Origin: Synechococcales cyanobacterium C42_A2020_086
GTDB lineage: Bacteria; Cyanobacteriota; Cyanobacteriia; Elainellales; Elainellaceae
Assembly: GCA_015272325.1 (NCBI GenBank)
Contig: JACYLU010000028.1
Location: 1-64,000, forward strand
Direction of reading: 5' to 3'
Length of the DNA stretch: 64,000 nucleotides
Below are positions 34,108-45,162 of this stretch, one piece after another (the first letter of the stretch is position 1; every line of letters begins with the position of its first letter). The notes beneath the pieces are model-generated. The model was not told the DNA's origin, did not search any database, and was given only the letters and a program-made list of their open reading frames with translations. The translations under genes and the position numbers were made by a program.

Positions 34108-35220
34108 TCAGCTACGCTCCAAGACCTGATCGAGGTCAGGCACCTCCACCCAAGCATTTGTTGCGTTGGATTCGTGGGTCAGGTCCATCAAGAGCTGCGA
34201 GTACACCCCTTCACGCAAGGAGGGCGTTAGAGATTCTCCACAGTCAATGCCCTGCACCCAGCGATCCACAACGCGAATGAAGGGGGCAATGCGACCGTCG
34301 GAGTAGGTTTGAGGAAATTGCAGGCGGTCGGGAATGGCCAGTTCGCTGAGGGGCTGACCAGCAGAGCTACCCCAAAGCCGAAAGCCATGCACATAGTCGG
34401 TTTGATGATCGCTGCCGAGAACGAGAGTGCCGCGATCGCCGTAGACTTCAATCCAGTGCCCTCGTCCCTGATAGGTCACGGCGCTGAGGGTGGCTTGACA
34501 GGGTGTGCCGTCGGCCAATTCAAGCAGCAGGCAGCAGGTATCGTCAGCATCAACTGGCTTCATCTCGCCAGTGGTAGGATCAGGACGAACCGGAATCGTG
34601 GTGCTGAGCCGACCAGAGAGCCGCCGCACCGGAGCAAACAGCCACGCCACATAGTCAAACACATGGGAGCCAATCGCTCCGAGAGCACCGCCGCCTTGGT
34701 CTTTGCGAGCATACCAATTCCAGGGGCGACTAGCATCGGCACGACCAGAAACCAACCAGTTGATGGTAATCAGCCGCTTTTCACCAACATATCCTTCAGC
34801 CAGCAGTTCAGCAAAGCGCTGCCATGCGGGCACAAAGCGAAACTCGAAGTCCATGGTTGCCACTCGGTTCTGATCCTGAGCCAGCCGATAGAGATCGACC
34901 GCCTCTCTCACATTCAGCGTGGTTGGCTTTTCGAGCAGCAGGTGTTTGCCGGCTTGCAGCACGACCGTTGCCATGTCGTAATGCAAAAATGGTGGCGTTG
35001 AAATTGCGACTGCCTGCACCTCCGGCAGGGCAACGATCGCCTCTAGCGTTGAGCAGGCATGGGGAATCTGATGGGTCGCGGCAACGGCCTGAGCTTTTTC
35101 AAGATGGCGATGGTAAACCGCAACCACCTGCGTGCGGTGGTGAGCTTGTAAGCCAGGAATATGCACTTTTTGCCCGAAGCCAGTGCCGACGACCGCCACA
35201 CCAATGGACGAATTAGTCAT
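34108..35220 (-). CDS. Gfo/Idh/MocA family oxidoreductase
   Basis: A 370-residue NAD(P)-dependent oxidoreductase. The Rossmann motif is VVGTGFGQKVHIPG (GxGxxxxxH-like), followed by VAISTPPFLHYDMA and the catalytic EKP in LLLEKPTTLNVREAV (~95). The C-terminal alpha/beta domain contains GGGALGAIGSHVFDYVAWLF. Substrates in the family are sugars, inositols or biliverdin; nothing in the neighbourhood specifies one. Confidence 0.88.
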   Translation of the reverse strand: MTNSSIGVAVVGTGFGQKVHIPGLQAHHRTQVVAVYHRHLEKAQAVAATHQIPHACSTLEAIVALPEVQAVAISTPPFLHYDMATVVLQAGKHLLLEKPTTLNVREAVDLYRLAQDQNRVATMDFEFRFVPAWQRFAELLAEGYVGEKRLITINWLVSGRADASRPWNWYARKDQGGGALGAIGSHVFDYVAWLFAPVRRLSGRLSTTIPVRPDPTTGEMKPVDADDTCCLLLELADGTPCQATLSAVTYQGRGHWIEVYGDRGTLVLGSDHQTDYVHGFRLWGSSAGQPLSELAIPDRLQFPQTYSDGRIAPFIRVVDRWVQGIDCGESLTPSLREGVYSQLLMDLTHESNATNAWVEVPDLDQVLERS

Positions 35221-35341
35221 GAAGCATCGTTTAGCTGAACAATGGTTTAGATGAGTTTAGATGAATCGTGCGGGAGGACAACAGCCAATTCCATTGTTAT
35301 CCTACCTGGAGATTGGCTGCCCCATAATGCAGAGCATTTGA

Positions 35342-37078
<1,737 letters not shown>

Positions 37079-37171
37079 TGACCTAATCGTGACCTGAACA
37101 GTCAACTCGGATGTCCGATTGTCCTGTCTTTTACCCATCTTTAGGTTCAGATTAGAGAGGTTTCAGATTAG

Positions 37172-37203
37172 AAGAGGCGTTGGTTTCAGCGCCTCTTTGT
37201 GTT
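37172..37203 (+). terminator. Rho-independent terminator of groEL
   Basis: AAGAGGCG (37172-37179) pairs with CGCCTCTT (37190-37197), followed by TTGTGTT. A short direct repeat (TTCAGATTAGA) lies just upstream. The rest of 37079-37470 shows no gene; the promoter of the next gene must lie in the last 200 bases. Confidence 0.8.
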
Positions 37204-37470
37204 AGCTCGTTGAATAACATGTTGGATGGCTCGGTGTAATGCGATGCCCGTAGCGGTTACGAGCTATTGCAAACGGAGGCTTGAGGAGGGTGGGTCGGTG
37301 TCTGCCGTCGCTCGCTGCACCCATCCGTTCTAGGATTATGGCAACAATAAATTTCTGGTATTGGAAGCGAACCACGACAGACGGTAGGATCAAAAGATTA
37401 AACAATGATAAAGTCTTAACCTGGGCTGATTTCTCCCTTTGCACCCTTACTACGAGAGGCTTCTGAATTC

Positions 37471-39669
37471 ATGGCTGCTGTGACTCAGGTTCCTGCGTTC
37501 TGTGACGGTATCCAGTATTTTGGCGATCTGCCGCCCCACTTCGACACCTACGGCAAAACGCCTGTTATTGCGGCGGGCAATCGTGCCATTGCCGACCCCA
37601 CCGATACCGCAGCCGCCTATCAGACGTTGCTCTACGCTGATGCCTTGCGCTACCTGACGCTGCAAATTACCGGCAGCAAAGCTTCAGGGCACCCCGGCGG
37701 GTTTGCCAGCCAAGCCGAAGCCTACGCCGCGCTGGTCATGCAGGGCTACAAAAACATCATCACCGAAGTTGGGCACCACGCTCCTGGCTTCTACAGCGCC
37801 ATGTTTCTCGATCGCTCTTTGGAAGCCATGGGCATCCACACCGTGCAGCAACTCCGCGACCGCTTCCGCGAACAGCACGGGCTGCTGGGTCACCTGTCGG
37901 GATACATTCCGGGGATTCTGGCTCCTGCGGGCCCCTTGGGGCAGGGGCAGCACTTTGCGATGGCGGCGGCTCTGCTGCACCGCGACACCCTCTTCCCCTT
38001 CACCTTGGGCGATGGCGGCATGGGCGAACCCTACCCAATGAGCAGCATGGTCCACTTTCACACGGCCTATCCCGAGGTCACCAACTTTTTGCCAGTGCTG
38101 GTGTGGAACGGCTTCTCGCAAGAGCACCACAGCATGGTGTCGCTGCAATCCAACGATCAGATGATTGTTTACTGGCACGGCAACGGGTTTGATGAGGTGG
38201 TGCTGGTAGACGCCAAGGATTTTGATGATCAAGATCAACCCGGAGCCTTTGTGGACAGCACTGCCTTCTCCTTTGAGCAGCGGCTAGCCTTCACAAAAGC
38301 TGTGCTGATGGGGATAGATGAGGCGGCTCGTTCGGCTTTGGAGGGCAAGCTGACGGTCTTCATCATCAAGCAGCTTAAGGGTGCAGGGGTGCATGCCCGA
38401 GGGGCAAAATCGCACAACCTCTATGCCCATCACACCCTCGACAATCCCGATATTGTGGCGGGGTTGCAAGCCAATGCTCTACCTCCCGAAGCCTGGGAAC
38501 TGGTGCGAACGAACTGCGAGCGAGCGGGCGGTGGTCCGGCCAGCCAAACGGTGGTCACTGAGTCGGTGCTGCCGCTACCGGATTTGGGATCACTGCCGCT
38601 GGAAGAGTACACCATCGATGGCGAGAAAAAAGTCTCTACCACCGCGATGGGGCGCTTGGTCGCCCATGTGGGGCAGCAGGATCGCAATTACTTGGTCACC
38701 AATGCCGACGGCAACGAAGCCTCCGGTATTGCCAATATTAACCAGGCGCTCAAGATCAACCACCCCACGCCTGACCCACTCTACAACCAGGCTCCCGGCG
38801 GACAAGTCTACGAACCCCTGAGCGAAGATGCTTGCGCCGGCTTGGCGGCGGGGCTAGCTTTGATGGGCGGTCGTGCTCTCTGGTGTTCCTACGAGTCTTT
38901 TGCCGTCAATGGGTTACCCATCTGGCAGACCGTGACTCAAGCCATGGCCGAGCTGCGCCGTCCTACCCCTTCAACAATCACCCTCTTCACGGCGGGTGCT
39001 CTAGAGCAAGGACGCAACGGCTGGACCCACCAGCGCCCGGAAATCGAAGCCTACTTTGCCGCCATGATGCGCAACGGCAATGTTTTCCCGCTCTTCCCGC
39101 CGGATGCCAATAGCATTCAGGTTTGCTACGAGTGGGGCTTATCTACAGTCAACAAAGGGGTAGTGATTACCGCCAGCAAGTCGCCGTTGCCAATCCGCAC
39201 CCGCTTTGAACAGACTCGGCAGGCGCTGCGCGACGGCGCGATTGTGCTGCAGGAAACCCCTGGCGAAAAGACCGTTGTGTTTGCAGTCGTGGGTGATATG
39301 GTGCTGCTGCCGGTCTACGAAGCAGCCGCTCAACTGCAAGCGCAAGGCATCGGCAGCCGGATTGTTTCGGTAATCAGTCCGCGACGGCTGTATCGCCCGA
39401 CGGATGTGCTGTGGGATATTTGCTCGGAACCCGACGGCGAGTTCCTCGATGATGCTGGCTTCCAGCGACTGTTTGATGGCGATGCCCTGATTGGCGTTAC
39501 GGGTGGAGCCAGCGGTATGCTCGAGCCAGTCATGCTGCGCAGCACCTGTCAGCGCGACACCTTTGCCTGGAAGCGCGGCGAAACAACCGCCTCTCCTGGA
39601 GAACTGCTGTCTGTGAACGGTATTACCGCCGACGCCCTCATCCAGCGAGCCAGCACGTTGATTCGCTAG
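37471..39669 (+). CDS. Phosphoketolase/transketolase-like ThDP enzyme (Sll0529 type)
   Basis: A 732-residue thiamine-diphosphate enzyme. Motifs: SKASGHPGGFASQAEAYAAL near the N-terminus, the ThDP-binding GDGGMGEPYPMSS ... VLVWNGFSQEHHSM (GDG-x26-N region), a pyrimidine domain with EPLSEDACAGLAAGLALMGG and YESFAVNGLPIWQTVTQAM, and a transketolase C-terminal domain. It is shorter than the ~800-residue XFP phosphoketolases and resembles the second cyanobacterial enzyme, Sll0529, whose activity has been debated. It would act in pentose-phosphate/acetyl-phosphate metabolism. Confidence 0.82.
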   Translation: MAAVTQVPAFCDGIQYFGDLPPHFDTYGKTPVIAAGNRAIADPTDTAAAYQTLLYADALRYLTLQITGSKASGHPGGFASQAEAYAALVMQGYKNIITEVGHHAPGFYSAMFLDRSLEAMGIHTVQQLRDRFREQHGLLGHLSGYIPGILAPAGPLGQGQHFAMAAALLHRDTLFPFTLGDGGMGEPYPMSSMVHFHTAYPEVTNFLPVLVWNGFSQEHHSMVSLQSNDQMIVYWHGNGFDEVVLVDAKDFDDQDQPGAFVDSTAFSFEQRLAFTKAVLMGIDEAARSALEGKLTVFIIKQLKGAGVHARGAKSHNLYAHHTLDNPDIVAGLQANALPPEAWELVRTNCERAGGGPASQTVVTESVLPLPDLGSLPLEEYTIDGEKKVSTTAMGRLVAHVGQQDRNYLVTNADGNEASGIANINQALKINHPTPDPLYNQAPGGQVYEPLSEDACAGLAAGLALMGGRALWCSYESFAVNGLPIWQTVTQAMAELRRPTPSTITLFTAGALEQGRNGWTHQRPEIEAYFAAMMRNGNVFPLFPPDANSIQVCYEWGLSTVNKGVVITASKSPLPIRTRFEQTRQALRDGAIVLQETPGEKTVVFAVVGDMVLLPVYEAAAQLQAQGIGSRIVSVISPRRLYRPTDVLWDICSEPDGEFLDDAGFQRLFDGDALIGVTGGASGMLEPVMLRSTCQRDTFAWKRGETTASPGELLSVNGITADALIQRASTLIR

Positions 39670-39806
39670 CGAATGATCACGAGCAAATCATAAGGGTGAT
39701 GAGCAATCCAATGTAAAGATGATTCATCATCCTTGATCGATTTTGTACTGCGTCCAGTAGATCACTCCTAGATCACTCCAAGCAACTCAAGCCAGTCTGA
39801 GCCAGT

Positions 39807-40613
39807 TCAAGCTATCTGTCCGAGCCAGACTCGATCGGGCTGAGGCAACTGCTGCAATTGAGTTGCTAACCAAGCCTCGAATTGTTCCTGAAGCAGCCGT
39901 TGCTGCATCTCCTGCTCAAACCGAGCAGGGATAATTTTCTCCAATCTCACCAACAGGTACCAGTCGCCCACCGCAAGCGGCTCGACGCTGCCAATCGCAC
40001 TAACACTGAGCAACTTAGCTAGCTTGGGATGCAGTCTGCCCAGCTCCACCGGACCCAAAAGCCCACCTGTTTCTGTCTCTACCCCTTCTGAGTAGAGCTG
40101 CACTGCTTCGGCAAAGGACTGCTCTTGCTCAGAAAGACGAAAATACAGCTCGTGGGCAATGTCTTGCTGTTTCGTTCGCAGCAGCGAGTAGATTGCTCGA
40201 TCTAAATCGGGCTTGCGCTGAAGAAAATAGGATTCTAGCTTGTGTCCCCAAGTTGCCTGTTTGAATTTCTCGATGCGGAGCGGTCGCGTTGCCATCTGTG
40301 CAATGGCTGCCGCAGATAATCCGTAATGCGATCGCCAGGCTTGTTGGCTGTCCGCGCTGGTCAGTTCCCGCAGAGCGTAGAATTGTTGAACCGCAGCAGT
40401 GGTTTCTGCAACAGTACAGGAGAACGGCTCGATAGCGCGATCGATAATAGATTCATAAATTAAATTAGGAATCAGGTGATACTGGACCAGCAGCGGCATT
40501 AAATGAGGATAGGCAATTGCAAACTCGGAGATTTTAGAATCAACAGGATGAAAATGGTCGGAAACTAAAGTGGAAACTGTTGTGGAATCGATCGATTGAG
40601 GAGAGCTGATCAT
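39807..40613 (-). CDS. Parvulin-like peptidyl-prolyl isomerase domain protein
   Basis: A 268-residue soluble protein. The N-terminal helical half has IPNLIYESIIDRAI and LREL-type segments as in SurA/PrsA-like chaperones. The C-terminal half (residues ~165-235) is rotamase-like: HELYFRLSEQEQSFAEAVQLYSEG, ETETGGLLGPVELGRLHPKLA and GSVEPLAVGDWYLLVRLEK. No signal peptide is present. Cyanobacteria often place such proteins beside type I secretion genes; here its neighbour is a PPC-domain protein. Confidence 0.82.
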   Translation of the reverse strand: MISSPQSIDSTTVSTLVSDHFHPVDSKISEFAIAYPHLMPLLVQYHLIPNLIYESIIDRAIEPFSCTVAETTAAVQQFYALRELTSADSQQAWRSHYGLSAAAIAQMATRPLRIEKFKQATWGHKLESYFLQRKPDLDRAIYSLLRTKQQDIAHELYFRLSEQEQSFAEAVQLYSEGVETETGGLLGPVELGRLHPKLAKLLSVSAIGSVEPLAVGDWYLLVRLEKIIPARFEQEMQQRLLQEQFEAWLATQLQQLPQPDRVWLGQIA

Positions 40614-40737
40614 ACTTTATGCTGTCTATATTCTCTGAAAGATGCATCAAAAAAAGGCATAGAAAAGCGGTGCTGATGCATGGCTAACCACCAACACCGC
40701 GATTGAACCTAGAGAAATGTTAGAACTATTGTTAGAG

Positions 40738-41481
40738 CTATTGATTTGCGGTTACTAGGTCAAAATCTGCCGTGTAGCGGACGTTGCCCTGCCCCTGGCA
40801 AATCTGAAGCAGGTAGTCCCCTCTGCCACCAACCGATAGGGCGTCTATATTGCCTTGAACCGTGCTAGTTCCTTTCACCAGGATTTCATTTCTGTCTACG
40901 ATGCCGTCAGCATCTAGATCGCGCACTACGCGAATGTTGACATCGCCCGACAGATTGCCCAACTCTTTGACTTTGATATTAAGGCGATCGCCTTGATCGA
41001 GCGAGAAGGCGTAGTTATCAGCACTGTTGTCGTTGCTGATGCTGCCACGTTTAGTCAAATCCTGCTCGATCGTGCCCAGTTGAATTTCTGGAGTGGTCAG
41101 AGGATTGGCACCGCCTGTGGAGGCACGGGCAATGCGGAAGGTATAAGGTGTATCTGTGCCAGAAAATGTCTGCGCTCTGGCGATGTAGTTGCCTTGAGAC
41201 AAAACCCGATTCAACGAGTGAAAGCTGCCGATGCTATTATCGCCGGGCGGCAGAAATGTATCGCCCACGTTGAGCGTGCCGCTGGCATCGTTGTCTCTAA
41301 ACAGCGCTAGTGCAAACACACCGCTGCCGCCAGAAGCCGAGGTGGATATAGCTACATTCGCGGCAACACTGCCTGTACGGAAGGCATAGGTGTCGGTCTG
41401 CGTTACAAGTGCGCCCGGAAAGAAAGCATTGACGGTCTGAGATGAGCCTAGGCGAATAAAGCCAAGATTTCGTTCGGTCAT
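40738..41481 (-). CDS. Protein with pre-peptidase C-terminal (PPC)-like domains
   Basis: A 247-residue protein starting MTERNLGFIRLGSSQTVNAF (ATG at 41481 with CAGGAAAC upstream; the open frame extends further but without a ribosome-binding site). Two beta-sandwich units resembling bacterial PPC domains are visible: TDTYAFRTGSVAANVAISTSA ... GNYIARAQTFSG and SADNYAFSLDQGDRLNIKVKEL ... GDYLLQICQGQGNVRYTADF. PPC domains accompany secreted proteases; no protease domain is present. The lack of a signal peptide suggests type I secretion, like the RTX protein. Confidence 0.78.
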   Translation of the reverse strand: MTERNLGFIRLGSSQTVNAFFPGALVTQTDTYAFRTGSVAANVAISTSASGGSGVFALALFRDNDASGTLNVGDTFLPPGDNSIGSFHSLNRVLSQGNYIARAQTFSGTDTPYTFRIARASTGGANPLTTPEIQLGTIEQDLTKRGSISNDNSADNYAFSLDQGDRLNIKVKELGNLSGDVNIRVVRDLDADGIVDRNEILVKGTSTVQGNIDALSVGGRGDYLLQICQGQGNVRYTADFDLVTANQ

Positions 41482-41754
41482 GATTGTTTCCTGACAATGA
41501 GTTAATGCTAAATGAATACAACGAGTGAATACAGTGGGTTGATGTAACAATTGGAGGGGGTGATCTGAAGCGGAAGACAAAGAGAACAGATGAAAAGAAC
41601 AATCGGAGCACGTTCATGTCGCTCGCAATTCTTTTCTCGATGTTTGTCTCGATCTCTGTCTCGATGACTTAAGAGTATGAAATTACAGATTAATTGTCAG
41701 TCGGAAAAAGTCTGGTCAACTGTCGGGAAAAATATGGATCAAAACTTATTTGAT

Positions 41755-42174
41755 ATGAAAATCACTTCCCTCGATCATCTCGTCTTGACCGTGCGCGATA
41801 TTGATGCGAGCTGTGAATTCTACTCGCGAGTGCTGGGCATGGAGATCATCACCTTTGGTGCGGGCAGAAAAGCCTTGAAGGTTGGGCAGCAGAAAATTAA
41901 CTTGCATCAGCATGGGCAAGAGATTGAGCCGCACGCGCAGATACCCATACCAGGCTCTGCGGATCTCTGCTTCCTCACCTCGCAGCCGTTACCCGAAGTC
42001 ATCGCGCATCTGCAAGCCTGTAATGTGGCGATTATCGATGGTCCTGTTCGGCGAACCGGAGCGGTCGGTCCACTGCTGTCGGTGTATTTTCGCGACCCAG
42101 ATTTAAATTTAATCGAAGTAGCGAACCAGGAGTCGGGTGACTTGCCCGAGGAGTTCAAGTTCAAAGTTCAATAA
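41755..42174 (+). CDS. VOC-family (glyoxalase-like) protein
   Basis: A ~139-residue metalloprotein of the vicinal-oxygen-chelate fold: MKITSLDHLVLTVRDIDASCEFYSRVLGM at the N-terminus, INLHQHGQEIEPHAQ in the middle and VYFRDPDLNLIEVANQ at the end, giving the usual His/Glu metal ligands. In-frame ATGs at 41677 and 41734 would lengthen it, but the family starts at MKITSLDH. The substrate is unknown. Confidence 0.85.
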   Translation: MKITSLDHLVLTVRDIDASCEFYSRVLGMEIITFGAGRKALKVGQQKINLHQHGQEIEPHAQIPIPGSADLCFLTSQPLPEVIAHLQACNVAIIDGPVRRTGAVGPLLSVYFRDPDLNLIEVANQESGDLPEEFKFKVQ

Positions 42175-42228
42175 GTGTCAATACGTGATTCAAGTGGTAG
42201 CCCGGCAAAAAAACACAAGAAAAACAAC

Positions 42229-42262
42229 AAGAAAAACAATAGGGGCGCACCATTGCACCCCT
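42229..42262 (-). terminator. Hairpin terminator between convergent genes
   Basis: AGGGGCGCA (42241-42249) and TGCACCCCT (42254-42262) pair with one G-U. On the minus strand the stem is followed by ATTGTTTTTCTTG, so it mainly terminates the membrane-protein gene at 42328-42639. Confidence 0.7.
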
Positions 42263-42327
42263 GATTGCTAATGTTGTGATATGCCCTCCCAACGGCACTA
42301 CCAGCGGCGAGATTGCTTTACTCCAGG

Positions 42328-42639
42328 TTAGCTCGCGGCTTGGGCAGGCTTTTGCGGGGAAACAGCAGACTGCGGTCGGGATTTAGTTTCGGTGGCTGGA
42401 TCGACCGAGAAAAATTCAATGTGGTTCAGCAGCGTGGTGACAAAGGCAAACAGCAGAAACGGCAGTGAGAGCACCAAAATCAAGCCCACGGTAGCCAGTG
42501 CGTAAATCGGGCGGCTTGCTCCCATCAGAGCTAATGCGGATGCCAAACTCAGGAACAGCACCACCAGCCAAACAATGATTTGACCGTAGATATCTCCAAA
42601 GGTGAGCGTGCAAACCACGCGATACTTTTGCATGTCCAT
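42328..42639 (-). CDS. Small membrane protein with two TM segments
   Basis: A 103-residue protein. Two hydrophobic helices at ~18-42 (IIVWLVVLFLSLASALALM) and ~47-72 (YALATVGLILVLSLPFLLFAF) are followed by a polar Ser/Pro/Gln tail. It resembles conserved hypothetical cyanobacterial membrane proteins with no known function. The 243 bases upstream (42640-42882) are AT-rich and carry no gene. Confidence 0.7.
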   Translation of the reverse strand: MDMQKYRVVCTLTFGDIYGQIIVWLVVLFLSLASALALMGASRPIYALATVGLILVLSLPFLLFAFVTTLLNHIEFFSVDPATETKSRPQSAVSPQKPAQAAS

Positions 42640-42915
42640 ATCAATACCCCAGCAAATTGCTTATTAATGTTTTACAGTAAGTCACACAGGTGAGAATAGA
42701 GGTGGGATCTAAACCTTTCTAAAGGGTTGAAATTTTTCTTTACAAGAACTGTGAAATAGCGGCGATAAAACCAGGGGTCTATCTCATGTTTTCTCATATT
42801 TGTTTTTTAAATTAACGAATTTCAATTAAATCTCAGCATTATTCACTTAAAACTTAACATTCCTGCGCTTCGCCCTTGCTCAATGTCAGTGCAATGCCAG
42901 CGGATTGCTTTGCCT

Positions 42916-43509
42916 ATGCCCTACCGGTATCTTCTGTTTTATAAACCCTATGATGTCTTGTCTCAGTTTAGTGAAGACCCACTGCCCGATGGGACTCGCC
43001 GCCCGACGCTGAAGGACTATATCACGGTGGCAGGTGTGTATCCGGTTGGTCGGTTGGACCGCGACAGCGAAGGGCTGATGCTGTTGACAAATAACGGGCG
43101 AGTGCAGCACATCTTGAGCGATCCCCGGTTTGAGCATCCTCGGACCTACTGGGTACAGGTTGAGCGTATTCCAGATGCTGCCGCTCTACAGCAGCTTCGC
43201 AGTGGCGTGGCGATTCAGAGTTACCGCACTCGTCCGGCGCAGGTACGTCTGCTAGCGATGGAACCGGAACTGCCACCCCGCAATCCTCCTATTCGCTACC
43301 GGAAATCGGTGCCTACAGCTTGGCTAGAAATGACGCTCACTGAAGGGAAAAACCGTCAGGTTCGTCGCATGACTGCTGCCGTTGGTTTCCCCACACTGCG
43401 CCTCGTGCGGGTAGGCATTGGTCCCCTGCGGCTAGATGGACTTGCTCCAGGCGATTGGCGTGAACTGGAGTCGGCTGAACTCAAGGCACTGTTAGCGCCG
43501 ATTCGATGA
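42916..43509 (+). CDS. rRNA pseudouridine synthase, RluE/RsuA family
   Basis: A 197-residue enzyme. [17 protein letters not shown] opens the RluE-type fold, [19 protein letters not shown] contains the catalytic Asp, and [26 protein letters not shown] is the conserved 3' motif. There is no S4 domain, as in RluE, which modifies U2457 of E. coli 23S rRNA. Start at MPYRYLLF; an upstream in-frame ATG at 42883 is less likely. Confidence 0.9.
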   Translation: MPYRYLLFYKPYDVLSQFSEDPLPDGTRRPTLKDYITVAGVYPVGRLDRDSEGLMLLTNNGRVQHILSDPRFEHPRTYWVQVERIPDAAALQQLRSGVAIQSYRTRPAQVRLLAMEPELPPRNPPIRYRKSVPTAWLEMTLTEGKNRQVRRMTAAVGFPTLRLVRVGIGPLRLDGLAPGDWRELESAELKALLAPIR

Positions 43510-43570
43510 ATTTCACCTCTGAGTCTGAATATCCAGGTCTAAGAAACTGTTTGTAAACAAGAGTTAAGCG

Positions 43571-44194
43571 TCATCTTTTCAGGTTCGTCGATTGTTTTCC
43601 AGACGACGTAACATCAGCCGAATCATCACGCTGTGAATCATGCCCTCTTGATTCTCTGGTCAGCGTTCGTGATGATGAATTGACATGCAACGGCAGAATT
43701 GCGCCTTCATGCTCCAGCAGCCAGCATTTGCGATCTAGTCCGCCAGCGTAGCCTGTGAGTTGACCATTGCTGCCAATCACGCGATGGCAGGGCAGCACAA
43801 TCGACACTGGATTTTGGGAGTTAGCCATGCCAACGGCCCGCGAGGCGGTAGGTTTGCCGAGCTGTTCTGCCAACTGACCGTAGGTGATCACGGTGCCCAC
43901 CGGAATTGTCCGCAATGTTTGCCAGACCTGCTGCTGAAAGGCAGTGCCGCCCGTGCTCACCGGAATTTCATCAACACTGTGATAGTCACCGTTGAGGTAC
44001 GCCTGAATTCGCTCGCTGATTCCCAGCGGATTCTGAACAAGTTTCAGTGCAAAATTTCCGTATCGCTTCTTGAGGAAAGACAGGGTGCGGGCTTCATGGG
44101 CAGCAAATTCTAATGCACACAGGTGTTCACCGTCGCTGATCAGTAAAATTGTGCCAATCGGGGAATTGATTTGATCAAATAAAAGCTCTTTCAT
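43571..44194 (-). CDS. ogt: Methylated-DNA--[protein]-cysteine S-methyltransferase
   Basis: The suicide DNA-repair enzyme that removes alkyl groups from O6-guanine. The active-site PCHRV occurs in VLPCHRVIGSNGQLTGYAGG, preceded by TYGQLAEQLGKPTASRAVGMANSQNP, the recognition-helix region. The start was set at MKELLFDQINSPIGTI (44194). The C-terminal ~40 residues after LLEHEGA are a charged extension (ESRGHDSQRDDSAD) not usual in the family. A CDS end at 43571 is clear. Confidence 0.9.
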   Translation of the reverse strand: MKELLFDQINSPIGTILLISDGEHLCALEFAAHEARTLSFLKKRYGNFALKLVQNPLGISERIQAYLNGDYHSVDEIPVSTGGTAFQQQVWQTLRTIPVGTVITYGQLAEQLGKPTASRAVGMANSQNPVSIVLPCHRVIGSNGQLTGYAGGLDRKCWLLEHEGAILPLHVNSSSRTLTRESRGHDSQRDDSADVTSSGKQSTNLKR

Positions 44195-44336
44195 GTACGC
44201 TGCTCCGTTGCAGACTATGGTCATGAAGGGAGCATAGAGACCGTCGCACTCAGCCGTCAACACCAATTCCCCCAATGCAGACTAAACTGCCGATGGGGTA
44301 AAGCCCGATGGGGTAAAGCCATCCATTGCCGCAGCG

Positions 44337-45119
44337 CTAAACCACTGCCAGGGCTTCTTGTCCGTGCTGGCGCAGCAGATCCATCAGCTCATCACGGTAG
44401 TCGTGAAACACAGTCTGCCGTTTGATCGTGTGAGTGCGATGCGGCAGATTCACGTTAACCACTTTGCGGATTGTGCCGGGACGTGCTCCTAGGGCAAAAA
44501 TCCGGTTGGACAGGAAGACAGCCTCCTCGACATCGTGGGTGATCATGAAAATCGTGATGCCGGTGCGCTGCCAGAGATCGAGCATAAATTCGTGCATTGA
44601 TTCTTTGGTGTGGATATCCAGTGCACCAAAGGGTTCATCCATCAATAGCACCTTGGGTTCCGAGGCCAGGGCCCGGGCGATCGCGACTCGCTGCTTCATA
44701 CCGCCCGACAAGGCTTTCGGCAATGCCTGGGCAAAGTTCGTCAGTCCGACTACATTCAGGTAGTAGCTGGCCTGCTCGCGCCGCACCGATTTGGGCACGC
44801 CCTGTAGCTTCAAGCCAAACTCGGTGTTTTGCTGCACGGTCATCCAGGGGTAGAGAGTGTAGTGCTGAAACACCATGCCGCGATCGGGTCCAGGGCCGGT
44901 GATCCGCTTGCCGTCGATTTTGACTTCGCCGCTGGTGGGGCTGTCGAGTCCTGCAATCTGCCGTAGCAGCGTCGATTTGCCGGAACCAGAGGCTCCGACC
45001 GCGCAAACAAACTCCCCCTGCTCGATGTCCATATTGATGTCTTTGAGAACGACCAACGTTCCCTCAGAGGTCGAGAAATGTTTATTGAGATTGTGGATTT
45101 GCAGAAACATAAAAGTCAT
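44337..45119 (-). CDS. ABC transporter ATPase, guanidine-locus importer (Sll1082 type)
   Basis: A ~260-residue NitT/SsuB/TauB-like ATPase. Walker A is VGASGSGKSTLLRQ, the signature is ALSGGMKQRVAIARAL, Walker B is VLLMDEPFGALD and the switch His is in FMITHDVEEAVFLS. Start at MTFMFLQIHN; the open frame further upstream lacks a ribosome-binding site. It is the last gene of the guanidine locus, 43 bases after the permease. Matches the Synechocystis sll1080-1082 importer that sits next to the guanidine hydrolase gene. Confidence 0.85.
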   Translation of the reverse strand: MTFMFLQIHNLNKHFSTSEGTLVVLKDINMDIEQGEFVCAVGASGSGKSTLLRQIAGLDSPTSGEVKIDGKRITGPGPDRGMVFQHYTLYPWMTVQQNTEFGLKLQGVPKSVRREQASYYLNVVGLTNFAQALPKALSGGMKQRVAIARALASEPKVLLMDEPFGALDIHTKESMHEFMLDLWQRTGITIFMITHDVEEAVFLSNRIFALGARPGTIRKVVNVNLPHRTHTIKRQTVFHDYRDELMDLLRQHGQEALAVV

Positions 45120-45162
45120 GCTCCCAGGCAATAAGGACTGATGGCAGAATAATCGAGCAGGT